The notes: a model not told the origin generated them from the sequence alone. A stretch of 64,000 nt of DNA from Balneola sp. EhC07 (GCF_001650905.1 NZ_LXYG01000014.1:248001-312000); one strand, 5' to 3'. Shown: positions 17,610 through 28,236, counted from the first letter of the stretch. Program-made: numbers and translations.

Positions 17610-19226
17610 ATGAGCCAAGTCAGACCAGACGAAGTTTCAGCCATATTACGTAAACAACTAAGCGGTTTCGACAACGAAGCTGATGTTTATGATGTAGGTA
17701 CCGTACTTGAAGTAGGTGACGGTATTGCACGTGTTTATGGCCTCTCTAAAGTGCAAGCGGGTGAGCTTGTGGAATTACCGGATTCTAAAGATGAAAATGG
17801 TAATAACATCACAGGAATGGTACTTAACCTTGAAGAAGACAACGTGGGTATCGTGTTGTTCGGTTCTTCAAGTTCTGTAAAAGAAGGCCATACTGTTAAA
17901 AGAACTCAAGACATTGCATCTATTAATGTAGGTGAAGGTGTTTTAGGTCGTGTTATTGATCCACTTGGAAACCCAATTGACGGTAAAGGTCCAATAACAG
18001 GCGATACTATTAAGTTGCCTCTAGAGCGTAAAGCTCCTGGTGTAATTTATCGTGAGCCTGTAGCCGAGCCGTTACAGACAGGTATCAAAGCAATTGACTC
18101 TTTGATCCCAATTGGTAGAGGACAGCGTGAGCTTATTATTGGTGACCGCCAGACAGGTAAAACTTCTGTGGCTATTGATACAATTCTAAACCAGAAAGCA
18201 ACTCAGGATTCAGATAAGCCGGTTTTCTGTATTTATGTAGCAATTGGACAGAAAGGTTCAACAGTTGCAGGTATTAAGCAAGTTCTTGAAGAAAACGGAG
18301 CAATGGATTACACTGTAGTTGTATCTGCTCCTGCAAGTTCATCTGCTCCAATGCAGTATATCGCGCCATTTGCCGGTGCAGCTGTTGGAGAGTACATCCG
18401 TGATACTGGTCGTCACGCATTGGTAATTTATGATGATCTTTCTAAGCAAGCTGTTGCATACCGTGAGATGTCTCTACTTTTGAAAAGACCTCCGGGACGC
18501 GAAGCATATCCAGGTGATGTATTCTATCTTCACAGTCGTTTACTTGAGCGTTCTGCTAAGATCATTAATGATGATAAAGTAGCTAAGGCAATGAACAACA
18601 TACCTGAAGGCTTAAGGCCAATGGTAAAAGGTGGTGGATCGTTAACTGCACTTCCTGTTATTGAAACACAAGCGGGTGACGTTTCTGCTTACATCCCAAC
18701 AAACGTAATTTCTATTACTGATGGTCAGATCTTTTTGGATACTGACTTATTTAACTCCGGTATTCGTCCTGCAATCGACGTTGGTACTTCAGTATCTCGT
18801 GTAGGTGGATCTGCTCAGGTTAAATCGATGAAGAAACTATCAGGTACATTGAAGCTTGATCTGGCTCAGTACCGTGAATTAGAAGCTTTTGCTAAGTTCG
18901 GATCTGATCTTGATGCTGCTACACAAGCTCAATTGAGAAAAGGTGAAAGAACGGTAGAGCTATTGAAGCAAGATGTTTATCAACCACTTCAGGTTGAAAG
19001 ACAGATCGTTCTGCTGAAAGTTAATGATGCAGGACTTCTTGATAAGTTACCTGTTGATCTAATTAGCGAATTTGAAACACAATTCCTTGAGACTGTATTA
19101 TCTAAATACAGTACTGAAATGGAAGGTCTTGCTACATCAGGAGTTTTAAGTGATGATTTCGGATCAAAAGTTCTGGATTCAGCTAATACTGTTATTGATC
19201 AAATTTTAGCGGGACAAGAAGCTTAA
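17610..19226 (+). CDS. atpA: F0F1 ATP synthase subunit alpha
   Basis: Regulatory nucleotide-binding subunit of the F1 head, 538 residues. Walker A GDRQTGKT is at 178-185. The conserved stretches RVVDPLGNP-type ([15 protein letters not shown]), [16 protein letters not shown] and [20 protein letters not shown] are all present. It precedes atpG by three bases. The catalytic beta partner AtpD is not encoded in this operon, so it must come from elsewhere in the genome. Confidence 0.98.
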   Translation: MSQVRPDEVSAILRKQLSGFDNEADVYDVGTVLEVGDGIARVYGLSKVQAGELVELPDSKDENGNNITGMVLNLEEDNVGIVLFGSSSSVKEGHTVKRTQDIASINVGEGVLGRVIDPLGNPIDGKGPITGDTIKLPLERKAPGVIYREPVAEPLQTGIKAIDSLIPIGRGQRELIIGDRQTGKTSVAIDTILNQKATQDSDKPVFCIYVAIGQKGSTVAGIKQVLEENGAMDYTVVVSAPASSSAPMQYIAPFAGAAVGEYIRDTGRHALVIYDDLSKQAVAYREMSLLLKRPPGREAYPGDVFYLHSRLLERSAKIINDDKVAKAMNNIPEGLRPMVKGGGSLTALPVIETQAGDVSAYIPTNVISITDGQIFLDTDLFNSGIRPAIDVGTSVSRVGGSAQVKSMKKLSGTLKLDLAQYRELEAFAKFGSDLDAATQAQLRKGERTVELLKQDVYQPLQVERQIVLLKVNDAGLLDKLPVDLISEFETQFLETVLSKYSTEMEGLATSGVLSDDFGSKVLDSANTVIDQILAGQEA

Positions 19227-19229
19227 TCT

Positions 19230-20120
19230 ATGCCTAACTTACGCGACATACGGAACAGAATTGGTACTGTTGATAGTACTCAGCAAATTACAAAAGCCAT
19301 GAAAATGGTTGCTGCTGCTAAGCTTAGAAAAGCGCAAGAGCGAATGACAAAAACCCGCCCTTATGCTGCTAAGATTCAAAATGTTGTAGGTAGGCTTGCT
19401 GAGAGTGGAAGTATCAATAGTCCGTTAGTTGAAAAGTCTGAGACCAATCAGAATATACTTTTCATAGTTGTAGGTTCTGACAGAGGTCTTTGTGGTGGAT
19501 TCAATAACAACCTTTTCAAAGCGCTTGAAAAAAGCTTAACAAAGGATTTTTCTAATCAGTTAGAAGCAGGAACTGTTTCTCTTGTTACGATTGGTAAGAA
19601 AGCTACAGCTTACTTTAAAAAGAGAAGTTATAATGTAATTGAATCTTTTCCGGGGTTCTTTGACACTATTGAATATGATCCAACTTCAGCGATCATGGAA
19701 TCTGCTACTAACGATTTTGTTGAAGGTAGCTATGATGAAGTTTATATCGTATTTAATGAGTTCAGATCTGTGATAGCTCAAAACAGAAAGATCGATAAAG
19801 TTTTACCTATTGATCCGGATAGTTTTGATGTTAAATCAGAGGGTGATTCTAAAACTTCTATTGACTATATTTACGAGCCAAATTCTGAAGCAATTTTAGA
19901 AAAATTATTACCTCTGCATTTGAACACTCAATTGTGGAAAGCTATACTTGAATCTAATGCTTCTGAACAAGGTGCAAGAATGTCTGCGATGGATAGTGCT
20001 ACTGAGAATGCTAAGGAACTTAAACGTGATCTGAAGCTTAAGTATAACCAGGCAAGACAAAGTGCTATTACAACTGAAATCTCTGAGATTGTTTCCGGTG
20101 CGCAAGCGCTAAGTGAATAA
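19230..20120 (+). CDS. atpG: F0F1 ATP synthase subunit gamma
   Basis: Central rotor shaft of F1, 296 residues. The N-terminal coiled coil IRNRIGTVDSTQQITKAMKM and the C-terminal coiled coil EQGARMSAMDSATENAKELK, which form the shaft, are both clear, as is the GSDRGLCGGFNNN segment. This is the last gene of the operon: atpD and atpC do not follow. A tRNA and a terminator end the region. Confidence 0.97.
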   Translation: MPNLRDIRNRIGTVDSTQQITKAMKMVAAAKLRKAQERMTKTRPYAAKIQNVVGRLAESGSINSPLVEKSETNQNILFIVVGSDRGLCGGFNNNLFKALEKSLTKDFSNQLEAGTVSLVTIGKKATAYFKKRSYNVIESFPGFFDTIEYDPTSAIMESATNDFVEGSYDEVYIVFNEFRSVIAQNRKIDKVLPIDPDSFDVKSEGDSKTSIDYIYEPNSEAILEKLLPLHLNTQLWKAILESNASEQGARMSAMDSATENAKELKRDLKLKYNQARQSAITTEISEIVSGAQALSE

Positions 20121-20152
20121 TTAGATTCAGTTAGATTTATTGATATTTCGAC

Positions 20153-20237
20153 GGAGAGTTGGCAGAGTGGTCGAATGCGGCGGTCTTGAAAACCGTTGTG
20201 CCGCAAGGTACCGGGGGTTCGAATCCCTCACTCTCCG
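20153..20237 (+). tRNA. tRNA-Ser (anticodon UGA)
   Basis: An 85-base cloverleaf with a long variable arm, as expected for serine. The acceptor stem GGAGAGT pairs with ACTCTCC, discriminator G at 20237. The anticodon loop CTTGAAA has TGA at 20187-20189. The T-arm contains GGGGGTTCGAATCCCT. CCA is not encoded. It reads UCN serine codons. Confidence 0.97.
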
Positions 20238-20245
20238 CATTTTTT

Positions 20246-20270
20246 AAATAGCCCGTTAAGGGCTATTTTT
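20246..20270 (+). terminator. Intrinsic terminator after tRNA-Ser
   Basis: AAATAGCCC (20246-20254) pairs perfectly with GGGCTATTT (20260-20268) over a GTTAA loop, and the stem runs into a short T-run. This should end the tRNA transcript and any read-through from the atp operon. Confidence 0.85.
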
Positions 20271-20317
20271 GTTTAAATAATTGATACTTTGTTGCGTTAC
20301 AAGCTCAAAATAATTCT

Positions 20318-21697
20318 ATGAAAAAAATCTTTTCTATTTTCATCTTTTTCATTTTAGTATCAGCACAGGTAGTATGTGCTCAGGATACTTTGGAAATTTC
20401 ACTCCGCGATTTTATTGATATTGGTATAAGCAATTCGGGGCAAATAAAATATGATAAAACAAATGTTGATCTTGCAGAGAATAGAGTAAGCTCAGCTAAG
20501 GATCAGCGTTTTTTACCAAGTCTTAATTTCAGATCCGAGCATGCACTTGTTCCGGGGGTATCATCACCGGGTAATTTTCCGGAAGAAGAGATCTATCTGG
20601 ATCCGAACGCAAAAAATGACTGGGACAAAGTTGGGGTATTCAACCGCCTGAGAATTACCGGAGTTCAACCGGTATTTACATGGGGCTCAATAAATAAAGC
20701 GATATCAGCAGCTGAGGAAGCAGTGAAAGCAACTGAATTCGAATTTCATGCAAAAAAAGAAGATATGGAGGTGCGTTTATTTGAGTTGTATTACAGCTAT
20801 GTACTCGCTTTGGAAATCGAACGCTTACTTAAAGATGCAGAGGATAAGATCAACCAAATTGAAAACTCTTTGGACGATGCTCAGGAAGAAGGGGATGATA
20901 TTGACGAGACCGATGTGTATAAATTTAAAGTTTTTAAAGCACAATTTGGTATACAGAAAGCTGAAGTGGATGAAAGTTTAGTTTTCGTTAAGCAAACGTG
21001 GGAGTATATTCTGAGAAATGAAAATGGTACTATATATACACCTTCTATTAGGTATTTAGATCCTTTAGGAACAAAGCTTTCAGGATTGGATCACTACCAA
21101 AACAGCGCATTTTTAAATAGAAATGAATTACGTGGTATATCTACCGGAAAAGATGCTTTGATGAAATATATTGACTATCAAAAAGCAAGTAATTTACCCG
21201 GTCTTTATTTAGGATTTACTACTACATTTGCTTCAACACCAATCCGTCCAAGACAACCGAATCCATTTATAAGTACACCTGAGAATACATTTAATACTGC
21301 TTTTGGTATCACTATAAGACAAAATTTAAATTTCTTTCAAGCCAAAACTCAATTAGACAGAGTAAAGATAGAATTGAGAAAAATGGATTACTTATCCGAA
21401 GCTGCAAAAGATGGTATCCTCCTGGAAGTAAACCAAGCATACCAGAAAGCAGCTGTAGCTGAAGTTAAGGTTGAGAGAACAGATGAAGCTTTGCTTACCA
21501 CAAAACAATGGTTACGAATGGAACAACAGGACTATGATTTTGGTATAGGAGAAGTTAAAGACCTTATTGACGCCATGAAAATGGAACTTGAATTAAGACT
21601 TAAAGAGAAAGAAAGTATATTTGAATTCAATACATCCATGGCCAAACTAAATAATGCAGCGGGAATTCCGTTAGAATTACTACAAAAGAATAATTAA
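20318..21697 (+). CDS. TolC-family outer membrane efflux protein
   Basis: A 459-residue outer-membrane channel protein. A signal peptide ends near residue 21 (VVCAQ), and the mature protein shows long helical repeats with heptad-like patterns at about 50-90, 130-210 and 360-440, as in OEP domains. The inner-membrane pump and adaptor are not adjacent. It is followed after eight bases by the MlaC-like gene, suggesting a lipid or drug export role in the envelope. Family assignment is firm, substrate unknown. Confidence 0.85.
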   Translation: MKKIFSIFIFFILVSAQVVCAQDTLEISLRDFIDIGISNSGQIKYDKTNVDLAENRVSSAKDQRFLPSLNFRSEHALVPGVSSPGNFPEEEIYLDPNAKNDWDKVGVFNRLRITGVQPVFTWGSINKAISAAEEAVKATEFEFHAKKEDMEVRLFELYYSYVLALEIERLLKDAEDKINQIENSLDDAQEEGDDIDETDVYKFKVFKAQFGIQKAEVDESLVFVKQTWEYILRNENGTIYTPSIRYLDPLGTKLSGLDHYQNSAFLNRNELRGISTGKDALMKYIDYQKASNLPGLYLGFTTTFASTPIRPRQPNPFISTPENTFNTAFGITIRQNLNFFQAKTQLDRVKIELRKMDYLSEAAKDGILLEVNQAYQKAAVAEVKVERTDEALLTTKQWLRMEQQDYDFGIGEVKDLIDAMKMELELRLKEKESIFEFNTSMAKLNNAAGIPLELLQKNN

Positions 21698-21705
21698 TAG
21701 ATAGA

Positions 21706-22293
21706 ATGAAAAGAAGAATATTTCCAATGTTGTTGTTTGTTTTTGGACTAGTAACAATACTTCAGGCACAAACACCAAAAGAAGAGATCAAAACATTATT
21801 AGAACAAAGAGATCAACAAGTGAAGACTTTGCTCGGCCCAAAAGGTTCTGAATATAGTGACGAACAAAGAGCTGAAATAAAAGATATCATTAACGGAGTT
21901 ATTGATTTTGAATCTATGGCTAAATACGCTCTTGAAGATACTTATGATACTTTGAGTACTGAGATCCAAACTGAGTTCGTTGAATTATTTGCTACAATAG
22001 TAAGAGATCAATCTTTAAATAAATTAGATATATACAGAGCAGAGGTTACTTACAATTCTATTACGGTAGATGGGAATGAGGCGATGGTAAAAACTTTTGC
22101 AGAGCTAGATGACATCAGAACACCTGTGGATTATACAATGGTAATGAAAGGGGATGAGTGGGTAATTACGGATCTTATTCTGGATGAGGTTTCCACAGCC
22201 GAATCTTATAATCGTCAGTTTCAGCGTATTATTAAGAGGAAGGGTTTTGAATCATTATTAAGTACATTGAGAAAAAGAGCAGCAAGAAGTTAG
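21706..22293 (+). CDS. MlaC/Ttg2-family periplasmic phospholipid-binding protein
   Basis: A 195-residue protein with a signal peptide (cleavage near LQAQ, about residue 22) and the MlaC/Ttg2D fold signature: IIDFESMAKYAL-like segment (VIDFESMAKYALED), LFATIVRDQSLNKLDIYR and the C-terminal YNRQFQRIIKRKGFESLLSTL. In known systems MlaC ferries phospholipids between outer and inner membranes. The usual MlaDEF genes are not here. Its stop overlaps the start of the next gene. Confidence 0.83.
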   Translation: MKRRIFPMLLFVFGLVTILQAQTPKEEIKTLLEQRDQQVKTLLGPKGSEYSDEQRAEIKDIINGVIDFESMAKYALEDTYDTLSTEIQTEFVELFATIVRDQSLNKLDIYRAEVTYNSITVDGNEAMVKTFAELDDIRTPVDYTMVMKGDEWVITDLILDEVSTAESYNRQFQRIIKRKGFESLLSTLRKRAARS

Positions 22294-23141
22294 TGGATAC
22301 AAAAGCCTCTGTAATAGTTCGGTCATTTAACAGACTTCCTGCATTACTAGAGTTGCTTGATGTTTTAAGAACTCAGAAATACAAGAACTTTGAAATTATA
22401 ATTGTTGAACAATCAACCAATTATGAGGGTAATGATTGGGAGAAACTCAATGAGATCGAAGCTGAAGATCATAGAATAAAGCTCCTAAAATATACACCAC
22501 TAGGGGGGCCTAAAGCTCGAAATGAAGGGGTAAAAAATGCTACGGGTGAAATTTTAATTTTTATTGATGATGACGATCTTCCTTTTTCAGATCAATGGGT
22601 TGCAGAGCATGTAGAAGCTTACAAAGACCCTATGCTAATAGGTTTTACCGGTAGACATGTACTAAACGATAAAACCGGAGATCCATATAAGGATTGGGTA
22701 AAACCCTTTTTTAAGAAAAAGTGCATGAGATATAGCTATTTAAAATTCCCATATACATATGCACAACTTAAAGTAAATATAAAGGGTGTTGAATGGTTAC
22801 ATGGTACTAATTCATCAGTGCGTAGAAAATGGGCAATCAAAGCCGGGCTTTGGGACGAAGATATAAGACACCAGGATGAGCACTCTTTCGCTTTTAAACT
22901 AAATCGTATCTTAGACGAAAATCATCATATTGATTTCAGAGAAAAACCTGAGTTAATCAGGAGGACCGATATAAGCGGTGGAATGAATAAAAGAAACTTT
23001 AATATGATCGATGAATTTAAGAATCAACTTAATTTCTGCTTTAAAGTAATTTATAGATATCATAAGCATCTGATAATTCTATTCCCATTTCATATTGCAT
23101 CGGTGGTCATAAAAACGGTTAAGTTTAAGATAATGAATTAG
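22293..23141 (+). CDS. Family 2 glycosyltransferase
   Basis: A 282-residue GT-A enzyme. It begins with SVIVRSFNRLPALLELLDVL, then has PLGGPKARNEGVKNATGEIL and the metal-binding IDDDDLPF, and a later LWDEDIRHQDEHSFAF segment, the usual acceptor-site region of GT2. Start is GTG at 22293, sharing a base with the MlaC stop. The donor and acceptor are unknown. It opens the surface-glycan region. Confidence 0.85.
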   Translation: MDTKASVIVRSFNRLPALLELLDVLRTQKYKNFEIIIVEQSTNYEGNDWEKLNEIEAEDHRIKLLKYTPLGGPKARNEGVKNATGEILIFIDDDDLPFSDQWVAEHVEAYKDPMLIGFTGRHVLNDKTGDPYKDWVKPFFKKKCMRYSYLKFPYTYAQLKVNIKGVEWLHGTNSSVRRKWAIKAGLWDEDIRHQDEHSFAFKLNRILDENHHIDFREKPELIRRTDISGGMNKRNFNMIDEFKNQLNFCFKVIYRYHKHLIILFPFHIASVVIKTVKFKIMN

Positions 23142-23194
23142 AAATGCTGATAATTTATCGTAATTCTTACATAGGTTAATCAGAATACTATTCC

Positions 23195-24331
23195 ATGAAA
23201 ATAGCATTTGTCTCTGATCAAATATATCCAAGAACATCCGCTGATGCAGAGCAGATTGTGTCTTCCTTATCTGCACTAGGTAAGACTTCTGAAGTTACAC
23301 TTATTAGTTTTTGTTACAGTTATTCAAAGAAAGCCGATAAAACTGATATAGAAAGTTACTTTGGGAAAGAATGTACTTTCGAGTTAAGGTTTGTATCAAC
23401 TTTATTTAGAAATATCAGAAGTTTTGAAAAAGTGTATTTCGCGCTAAAATCAGTCTTTCTCTTTGGGACAAAAGATTTCGACGTATTCTATACTAGAAAT
23501 ATCCCTGTTTTAATTGCATTTATGCTATTTACGAAGAAGCGCTTGGTTTTCGAATCTTACAGACCATGGCCTGATAGAAATTTCCAATCCAGATTATTAT
23601 TCAAGAAGCTTTCTAAAAACAAGAGATTACTTGGTATCATAACACATTCAGATTTTGCAAAGCAGAGTTTTCTTGATGCAGGATTTGGTAATGAAGATCT
23701 ATTAGTTGCTCACAATGCATTTGATATTGATGAGTACAACCCTGATACAGAAGAGGAAATAAGAAAGGAACTACAGATACCTCTGAATAAGTTATTAGTT
23801 ACTTATTCAGGACGAATTTCAGCAAAAAAAGGATTAGACAGGTTTATAAGATTAGCGGAAAGGAATCGTGAGGTACAGTTTCTATTGGTAGGATCAGAGA
23901 AGAGAGGTTCTATTGAGAAGGCTGCAGAAGAGTTGGAAAATGTAATGGTATTAGGTTGGTTAAAGAAGGACTATGTATTTTCTTTGTTGAAGGCATCGGA
24001 TATTCTGTATATACCACCAACTTTAATTGCAAGAGATATAGTAGGGAATACGGTGCTCCCGCTTAAGACATTTATTTATAAAGCTTCAGGAACTGCAATT
24101 TTTGCTCCTAACTCAGAAGATGTATCTGAAGTATTATCTCATAAGAAAACAGCTTATTTAGTTAAGCCGGATGATTGTGAAGAAGAAGAAAAAGGATTCA
24201 GAGAATTAATTAGCGACAAGCAATTACGAACTCTGCTTGGGAAAAATGCTAAAGAAGAAATGCTAAAGAATACCTGGGAAAACAGAGCTAATGAGATTCT
24301 GAACTTTATAAAAAGATCTATCTCAGCTTAG
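23195..24331 (+). CDS. GT4-like glycosyltransferase
   Basis: A 378-residue GT-B enzyme. The C-terminal half has LVTYSGRISAKKGLDRFIRL, VQFLLVGSEKRGSIEKA and VMVLGWLKKDYVFSLLKASD, the standard GT4 nucleotide-sugar binding layout. The E(x7)E motif usual at the end of GT4 enzymes is not obvious (GNTVLPLKTFIYKASGTAIF occupies that place). Its 3' end overlaps the convergent flippase gene by 14 bases. Confidence 0.8.
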   Translation: MKIAFVSDQIYPRTSADAEQIVSSLSALGKTSEVTLISFCYSYSKKADKTDIESYFGKECTFELRFVSTLFRNIRSFEKVYFALKSVFLFGTKDFDVFYTRNIPVLIAFMLFTKKRLVFESYRPWPDRNFQSRLLFKKLSKNKRLLGIITHSDFAKQSFLDAGFGNEDLLVAHNAFDIDEYNPDTEEEIRKELQIPLNKLLVTYSGRISAKKGLDRFIRLAERNREVQFLLVGSEKRGSIEKAAEELENVMVLGWLKKDYVFSLLKASDILYIPPTLIARDIVGNTVLPLKTFIYKASGTAIFAPNSEDVSEVLSHKKTAYLVKPDDCEEEEKGFRELISDKQLRTLLGKNAKEEMLKNTWENRANEILNFIKRSISA

Positions 24332-25799
24332 TTCTTAACCGGTTTATCTTTTCGATTCCTAAGATCCCACCAACGATTAAGATTATTCCAATCGTTTGAA
24401 CAAACGGATTTTTTATAAACTCGAAGTTTTCAAAGGTGTTCAGATAGCTGAATAGTAAAAAAGCAGTAGCTGCAAAGCCGGCTAAATGGGCTCTGAATAC
24501 TTCTTTAAAATACATTTTAGCTTTAGCTACAAATCTAGCTTCTGCCATTTCAAAGCATATGAGTATAAACATTGCCATTGATGAAGCTGAAGCGGCTCCA
24601 ATTATTCCAAATTTTGGTATCAAAAGTAAGTTCAATACAATGTTAGAAGAAGCAACGATAAAGCTGTTCATCAGGTTGAGTTTTGAATGTCCTGTCATGG
24701 CAACAATATTTCCAGCAAGGCTAAATGAACAATACAAGTAGGGAATAGGCAGTAGATAGAACATAAAAGATGAATCTCCTCCATATTCGGGATGTATAAG
24801 GATCAATAAATGATCTTTAAAAACAGTGATTAAAAGAATTATTGGGAATGCAATAGTTGTGATCCAGGATGCGGTTTTTGAAAAATGATGGGAAAGCTCT
24901 TCAAATTTATTTTCTTTGTGTAGCCTAACTATAAATGGGTTAAAGGCTGTTGAAAAGATCATTTTAACCGAGCGGATCTCTCTGATAAGCATTGAACCCG
25001 CTCCATAAAATCCAACAACTGCCGGACCAAATCCAAATGCAGGTAGCATTAAAATATCAATTCCGGTAATAAATCGATTCAGTGTCATATTTAAGCTTTG
25101 AGGAATTGCAAATTCTACGAGCTCGGAATTGATTTTAAAATTTCTGAATGTTAAAAGAAGCTTCTTCCAACTAAATAGTTTGTTATAAATAACCAGAGAG
25201 ATCAAAAACAGTAAAGCCTGACAAGAGAAATAAGCCAATGCCATTCCTGTAACCGTTGGTGATACGAACCAGAAGAGAATTGAAAATATTAGTAATGCAA
25301 TAGGACGTATCCATCCATTATTGATAGCATCGTATTTCATAATCTTTAATCCTTGAGTAGATGCTAAAACAATACGCTCAAATGCCATCAAAGGAATTGA
25401 CAAGATCATTATTTGGAATATGGTGATCAAAGAGGAAGAGAATTCATCTTGATATATCATTTCCAAAAGTTGGGCACCAAATAGAATTGAAAATGTGAAT
25501 ACAAGTAGAGAAAGCCCTACGCTCCATAAGAATGCATTCGAAAGCGCAGTATATAATTCTTGTTGGTCATCTTTGCTATCCGAAAATCGGGAAACAAAAA
25601 TTAACGCTCCATCTTTAAAACCGGAAGTCAAAAATGCGATGATTATTTCTATAGCTATATTTGCAGTTATATAGATTCCGAAAATTTCAGGACCGTAAAG
25701 CCGGTTAACAATTATAAGGAAAGCAGGAGCAGCCATTTTTCCCACCACTCCGAAAAAGTTAACAAAAGCCCCTTTTTTAAGTTCTTTAGATACGCTCAT
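24318..25799 (-). CDS. Polysaccharide flippase (Wzx/MATE-like)
   Basis: A 493-residue membrane protein with about 12-14 hydrophobic helices, the Wzx or oligosaccharide flippase plan. The N-terminus LKKGAFVNFFGVVGKMAAPA and the internal LMLPAFGFGPAVVGFYGAGS fit the Polysacc_synt family. It probably moves lipid-linked glycan units across the inner membrane. Its ATG overlaps the stop of the upstream glycosyltransferase by 14 bases, so the two are coupled. Confidence 0.83.
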   Translation of the reverse strand: MSVSKELKKGAFVNFFGVVGKMAAPAFLIIVNRLYGPEIFGIYITANIAIEIIIAFLTSGFKDGALIFVSRFSDSKDDQQELYTALSNAFLWSVGLSLLVFTFSILFGAQLLEMIYQDEFSSSLITIFQIMILSIPLMAFERIVLASTQGLKIMKYDAINNGWIRPIALLIFSILFWFVSPTVTGMALAYFSCQALLFLISLVIYNKLFSWKKLLLTFRNFKINSELVEFAIPQSLNMTLNRFITGIDILMLPAFGFGPAVVGFYGAGSMLIREIRSVKMIFSTAFNPFIVRLHKENKFEELSHHFSKTASWITTIAFPIILLITVFKDHLLILIHPEYGGDSSFMFYLLPIPYLYCSFSLAGNIVAMTGHSKLNLMNSFIVASSNIVLNLLLIPKFGIIGAASASSMAMFILICFEMAEARFVAKAKMYFKEVFRAHLAGFAATAFLLFSYLNTFENFEFIKNPFVQTIGIILIVGGILGIEKINRLRTKLR

Positions 25800-26928
25800 G
25801 CTCTCTTATGGCTTCTTCATATAATTCTTCCAGCTTCTTTACCTGATTAAAAAGGTCGTATTCTTTTTCCATTTTCAAACGTGAAGCTTTACCAAATTTC
25901 TTAATCAACTCCGGTTGCTGAATGAATAATTTCATTTTCTGAACAAGCTCAGGGATATTCCTTTCAGGAATTAAAAAACCTGTTTTCCCATTATCTATGA
26001 TCTCATGAATTCCCCCGTGCCAGGTTCCAATGGCGGGTACACCTACGCTACCTGCTTCCTTAATTACTATTAATCCGCTTTCTCTGTCTTGATCAAAAGC
26101 TACGACGCTTGGTGCAACCAGTACATCCGAAGATTTTAAAACCTCTGAAACTTCTTCAGGTGTTAGAATTCCTTTAAATGTCACATGTGTTGAGAGATCG
26201 TTTTCTTCAACAAATTTCAGAGCTTTGGTTTTTAAATCTCCTGACCCAATAAAAGTTAACGAAGCATTCATCCCATCTCTAATAATTTTATTAAAGGCTC
26301 TTAAAACATATAAATGAGCTTTTTTAGGGGTGAACCTGCCTATCATTACAAAATTGACCTGTTCCGCAGGGTTAGGTTCCTGATAGTCAAATTTTGAGAG
26401 ATCGATCCCAAGATGATAAACTTTCACTTTAGCCGGATCTGCCCCTAGCTCAATTAACAATGCTCGTAATTCTTCGCTTGCTGCTAAAAGTAAAGTTGCA
26501 TGGTCAAAAATCTGTTTGTGTTTTAAGTAATAACGCCATCTTTCAGATTTGTACTTCTGTAAACCCATTAATGAAGCAACATCAACTCCATGAAAAGTGA
26601 CTACGAAGGGTATCTTGAATTTCTTTACATAGGGCAAAGCATAAACGGCTCCGAATCCAAAATGAGCATGAATCAGATCAAAGTTACCATTACCTATAAT
26701 TTTTTTAAATGAAGGCCAATAAGCTATGTTTTGGTATATGATCTCAGATAATTTTCCTTTGGGTTTATGAAACTGATCGTATGGAAATCGGTCTTCATTC
26801 TGCCGGTCTTTGCAAAATACAGTTATATCATAATTTTCTGAATGGGCTCTTATTTCATCGTAAAGAAAAGTTTGAGAATAAGGCAGAAACGACGTAGAAA
26901 ATAAAGCGATCTTCCTCGTTGGAGGCAT
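25786..26928 (-). CDS. GT4 glycosyltransferase
   Basis: A 380-residue GT-B enzyme with good GT4 motifs: HAHFGFGAVYALPYVKKFKI and VVTFHGVDV in the N-terminal half; VNFVMIGRFTPKKAHLYVLRA, SLTFIGSGDLKTKA and the E(x7)E element ESGLIVIKEAGSVGVPAIGT in the C-terminal half. The last is the donor-binding pattern. The sugar is unknown. It is the promoter-proximal gene of a two-gene unit with the flippase, divergent from the CDP-glycerol-transferase-like gene. Confidence 0.87.
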   Translation of the reverse strand: MPPTRKIALFSTSFLPYSQTFLYDEIRAHSENYDITVFCKDRQNEDRFPYDQFHKPKGKLSEIIYQNIAYWPSFKKIIGNGNFDLIHAHFGFGAVYALPYVKKFKIPFVVTFHGVDVASLMGLQKYKSERWRYYLKHKQIFDHATLLLAASEELRALLIELGADPAKVKVYHLGIDLSKFDYQEPNPAEQVNFVMIGRFTPKKAHLYVLRAFNKIIRDGMNASLTFIGSGDLKTKALKFVEENDLSTHVTFKGILTPEEVSEVLKSSDVLVAPSVVAFDQDRESGLIVIKEAGSVGVPAIGTWHGGIHEIIDNGKTGFLIPERNIPELVQKMKLFIQQPELIKKFGKASRLKMEKEYDLFNQVKKLEELYEEAIREHERI

Positions 26929-27062
26929 GCTTGGTTATATAATTCGAAATTGCTAAAAGATAATAAATTGATACTCTAAAACGATTTATATTTTAACCGT
27001 TAAATGATGTATATTTTCGACCGATTAAGCCAAATTAAATTAATTTTTTTGAACGCCTTTTA

Positions 27063-28232
27063 ATGAAAATTCTCATTTACGCTACTACTTTTGGGGCAGA
27101 TCTGTTAAGCCTTACACGATACCTTTCCGAAAAGGAGAATGTCGAAATTAAGGTTTTAATGAAGGAAGTTGAGAAATTTAAAAGTGAAGGCATATATAAG
27201 TTATGGGATCTGGATCTAGATATATTTGAGTTTAATAAGATCAATATTATAAAAGGGATCAGTGGTTTCGATCCCGATGTGACTATTCTGGATAATAATA
27301 TTCCGCTTAGAGCAGTAAGTCCAAAGGCATTGATACTGTGGCATGGATACGGATGGAAAGGGCCGAATGATGAAGAAGAGTTCAAATGGATTCATAGAAA
27401 CATCCGACTTAGCTGGGGAGATATGAAAATCCCTAACAACAATATTAAGTGGCTTTGTTTTGGTCCGGTTGATTTTGAACACAGAACCAAGATAAGTGGT
27501 TTCCATCCTGAAAACTGTGTAACTCTGGGGTCAGCAAGCCATGACTACCTTAGAGAAGAAGTGTCTAAAGAGAAGTTACAGCCATACTATCCATTTGACG
27601 TTATAAATAGAAAAACGGTGTTGATTGCACCTACATGGCATTATGGGGAAGTATTTTCACATTGGGGAGATGACGATACTCTTTTTAACAGAGCGTTAAA
27701 GGAATTACAAGAAAAAAATGTAAATGTAATTCTGAGACTTCATGATTCATACCGTTTTGATCATCACTATGTAGAATTTCTTCAAAATTTAGAAGTAAAG
27801 TATCCTAATGTGTTGTTGAAATTCAAAGATTCAAATCCTGACAATTTCTTAGACCTACAGGTTGCAGATGTTATGGTAACTAATTTCAGCAGCATAGCGA
27901 ATCTTTTTTACGCTACTAAAAGACCAACGGTTCATATTTATCCGGTAAAGAGCGAGCATGAATCTTTTATGTGGAGAAATAAAACCCTTTTGGGTATTCG
28001 TAAAAAAATGATTGACTCTGTTCGTTTTATCTGGAAATATCCGCCGGAAGATAATGGTGGTTTATTAGCCAGAAATTATGATGAAATGATGGAGCAGATA
28101 TTCCAAGGGTTAGATGATCCTGATTGCTGCAAAGAGGCTTCTCAGAACTATTTAGATAAACATATGCTTGGTGCAGATGGAAAGAACTGTGAGCGAATTT
28201 GGAATACCTTAACTGGTCTTGTGAGTAACTAA
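27063..28232 (+). CDS. CDP-glycerol glycerophosphotransferase-like (TagB/TagF family) enzyme
   Basis: A 389-residue GT-B-like enzyme with the catalytic and binding landmarks of the family: LWHGYGWKG near residue 95, IAPTWHYGE near 185, VILRLHDSYRFDHH and VTNFSSIANLFYATKRPTVH near 275. Classic members transfer glycerol- or ribitol-phosphate from a CDP-alcohol. A Gram-negative host and the presence 3.5 kb away of inositol-1-phosphate synthase with a cytidylyltransferase raise the possibility of another CDP-polyol donor, which is inference. A divergent promoter region of 130 bases precedes it. Confidence 0.78.
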   Translation: MKILIYATTFGADLLSLTRYLSEKENVEIKVLMKEVEKFKSEGIYKLWDLDLDIFEFNKINIIKGISGFDPDVTILDNNIPLRAVSPKALILWHGYGWKGPNDEEEFKWIHRNIRLSWGDMKIPNNNIKWLCFGPVDFEHRTKISGFHPENCVTLGSASHDYLREEVSKEKLQPYYPFDVINRKTVLIAPTWHYGEVFSHWGDDDTLFNRALKELQEKNVNVILRLHDSYRFDHHYVEFLQNLEVKYPNVLLKFKDSNPDNFLDLQVADVMVTNFSSIANLFYATKRPTVHIYPVKSEHESFMWRNKTLLGIRKKMIDSVRFIWKYPPEDNGGLLARNYDEMMEQIFQGLDDPDCCKEASQNYLDKHMLGADGKNCERIWNTLTGLVSN

Positions 28233-28236
28233 AGTA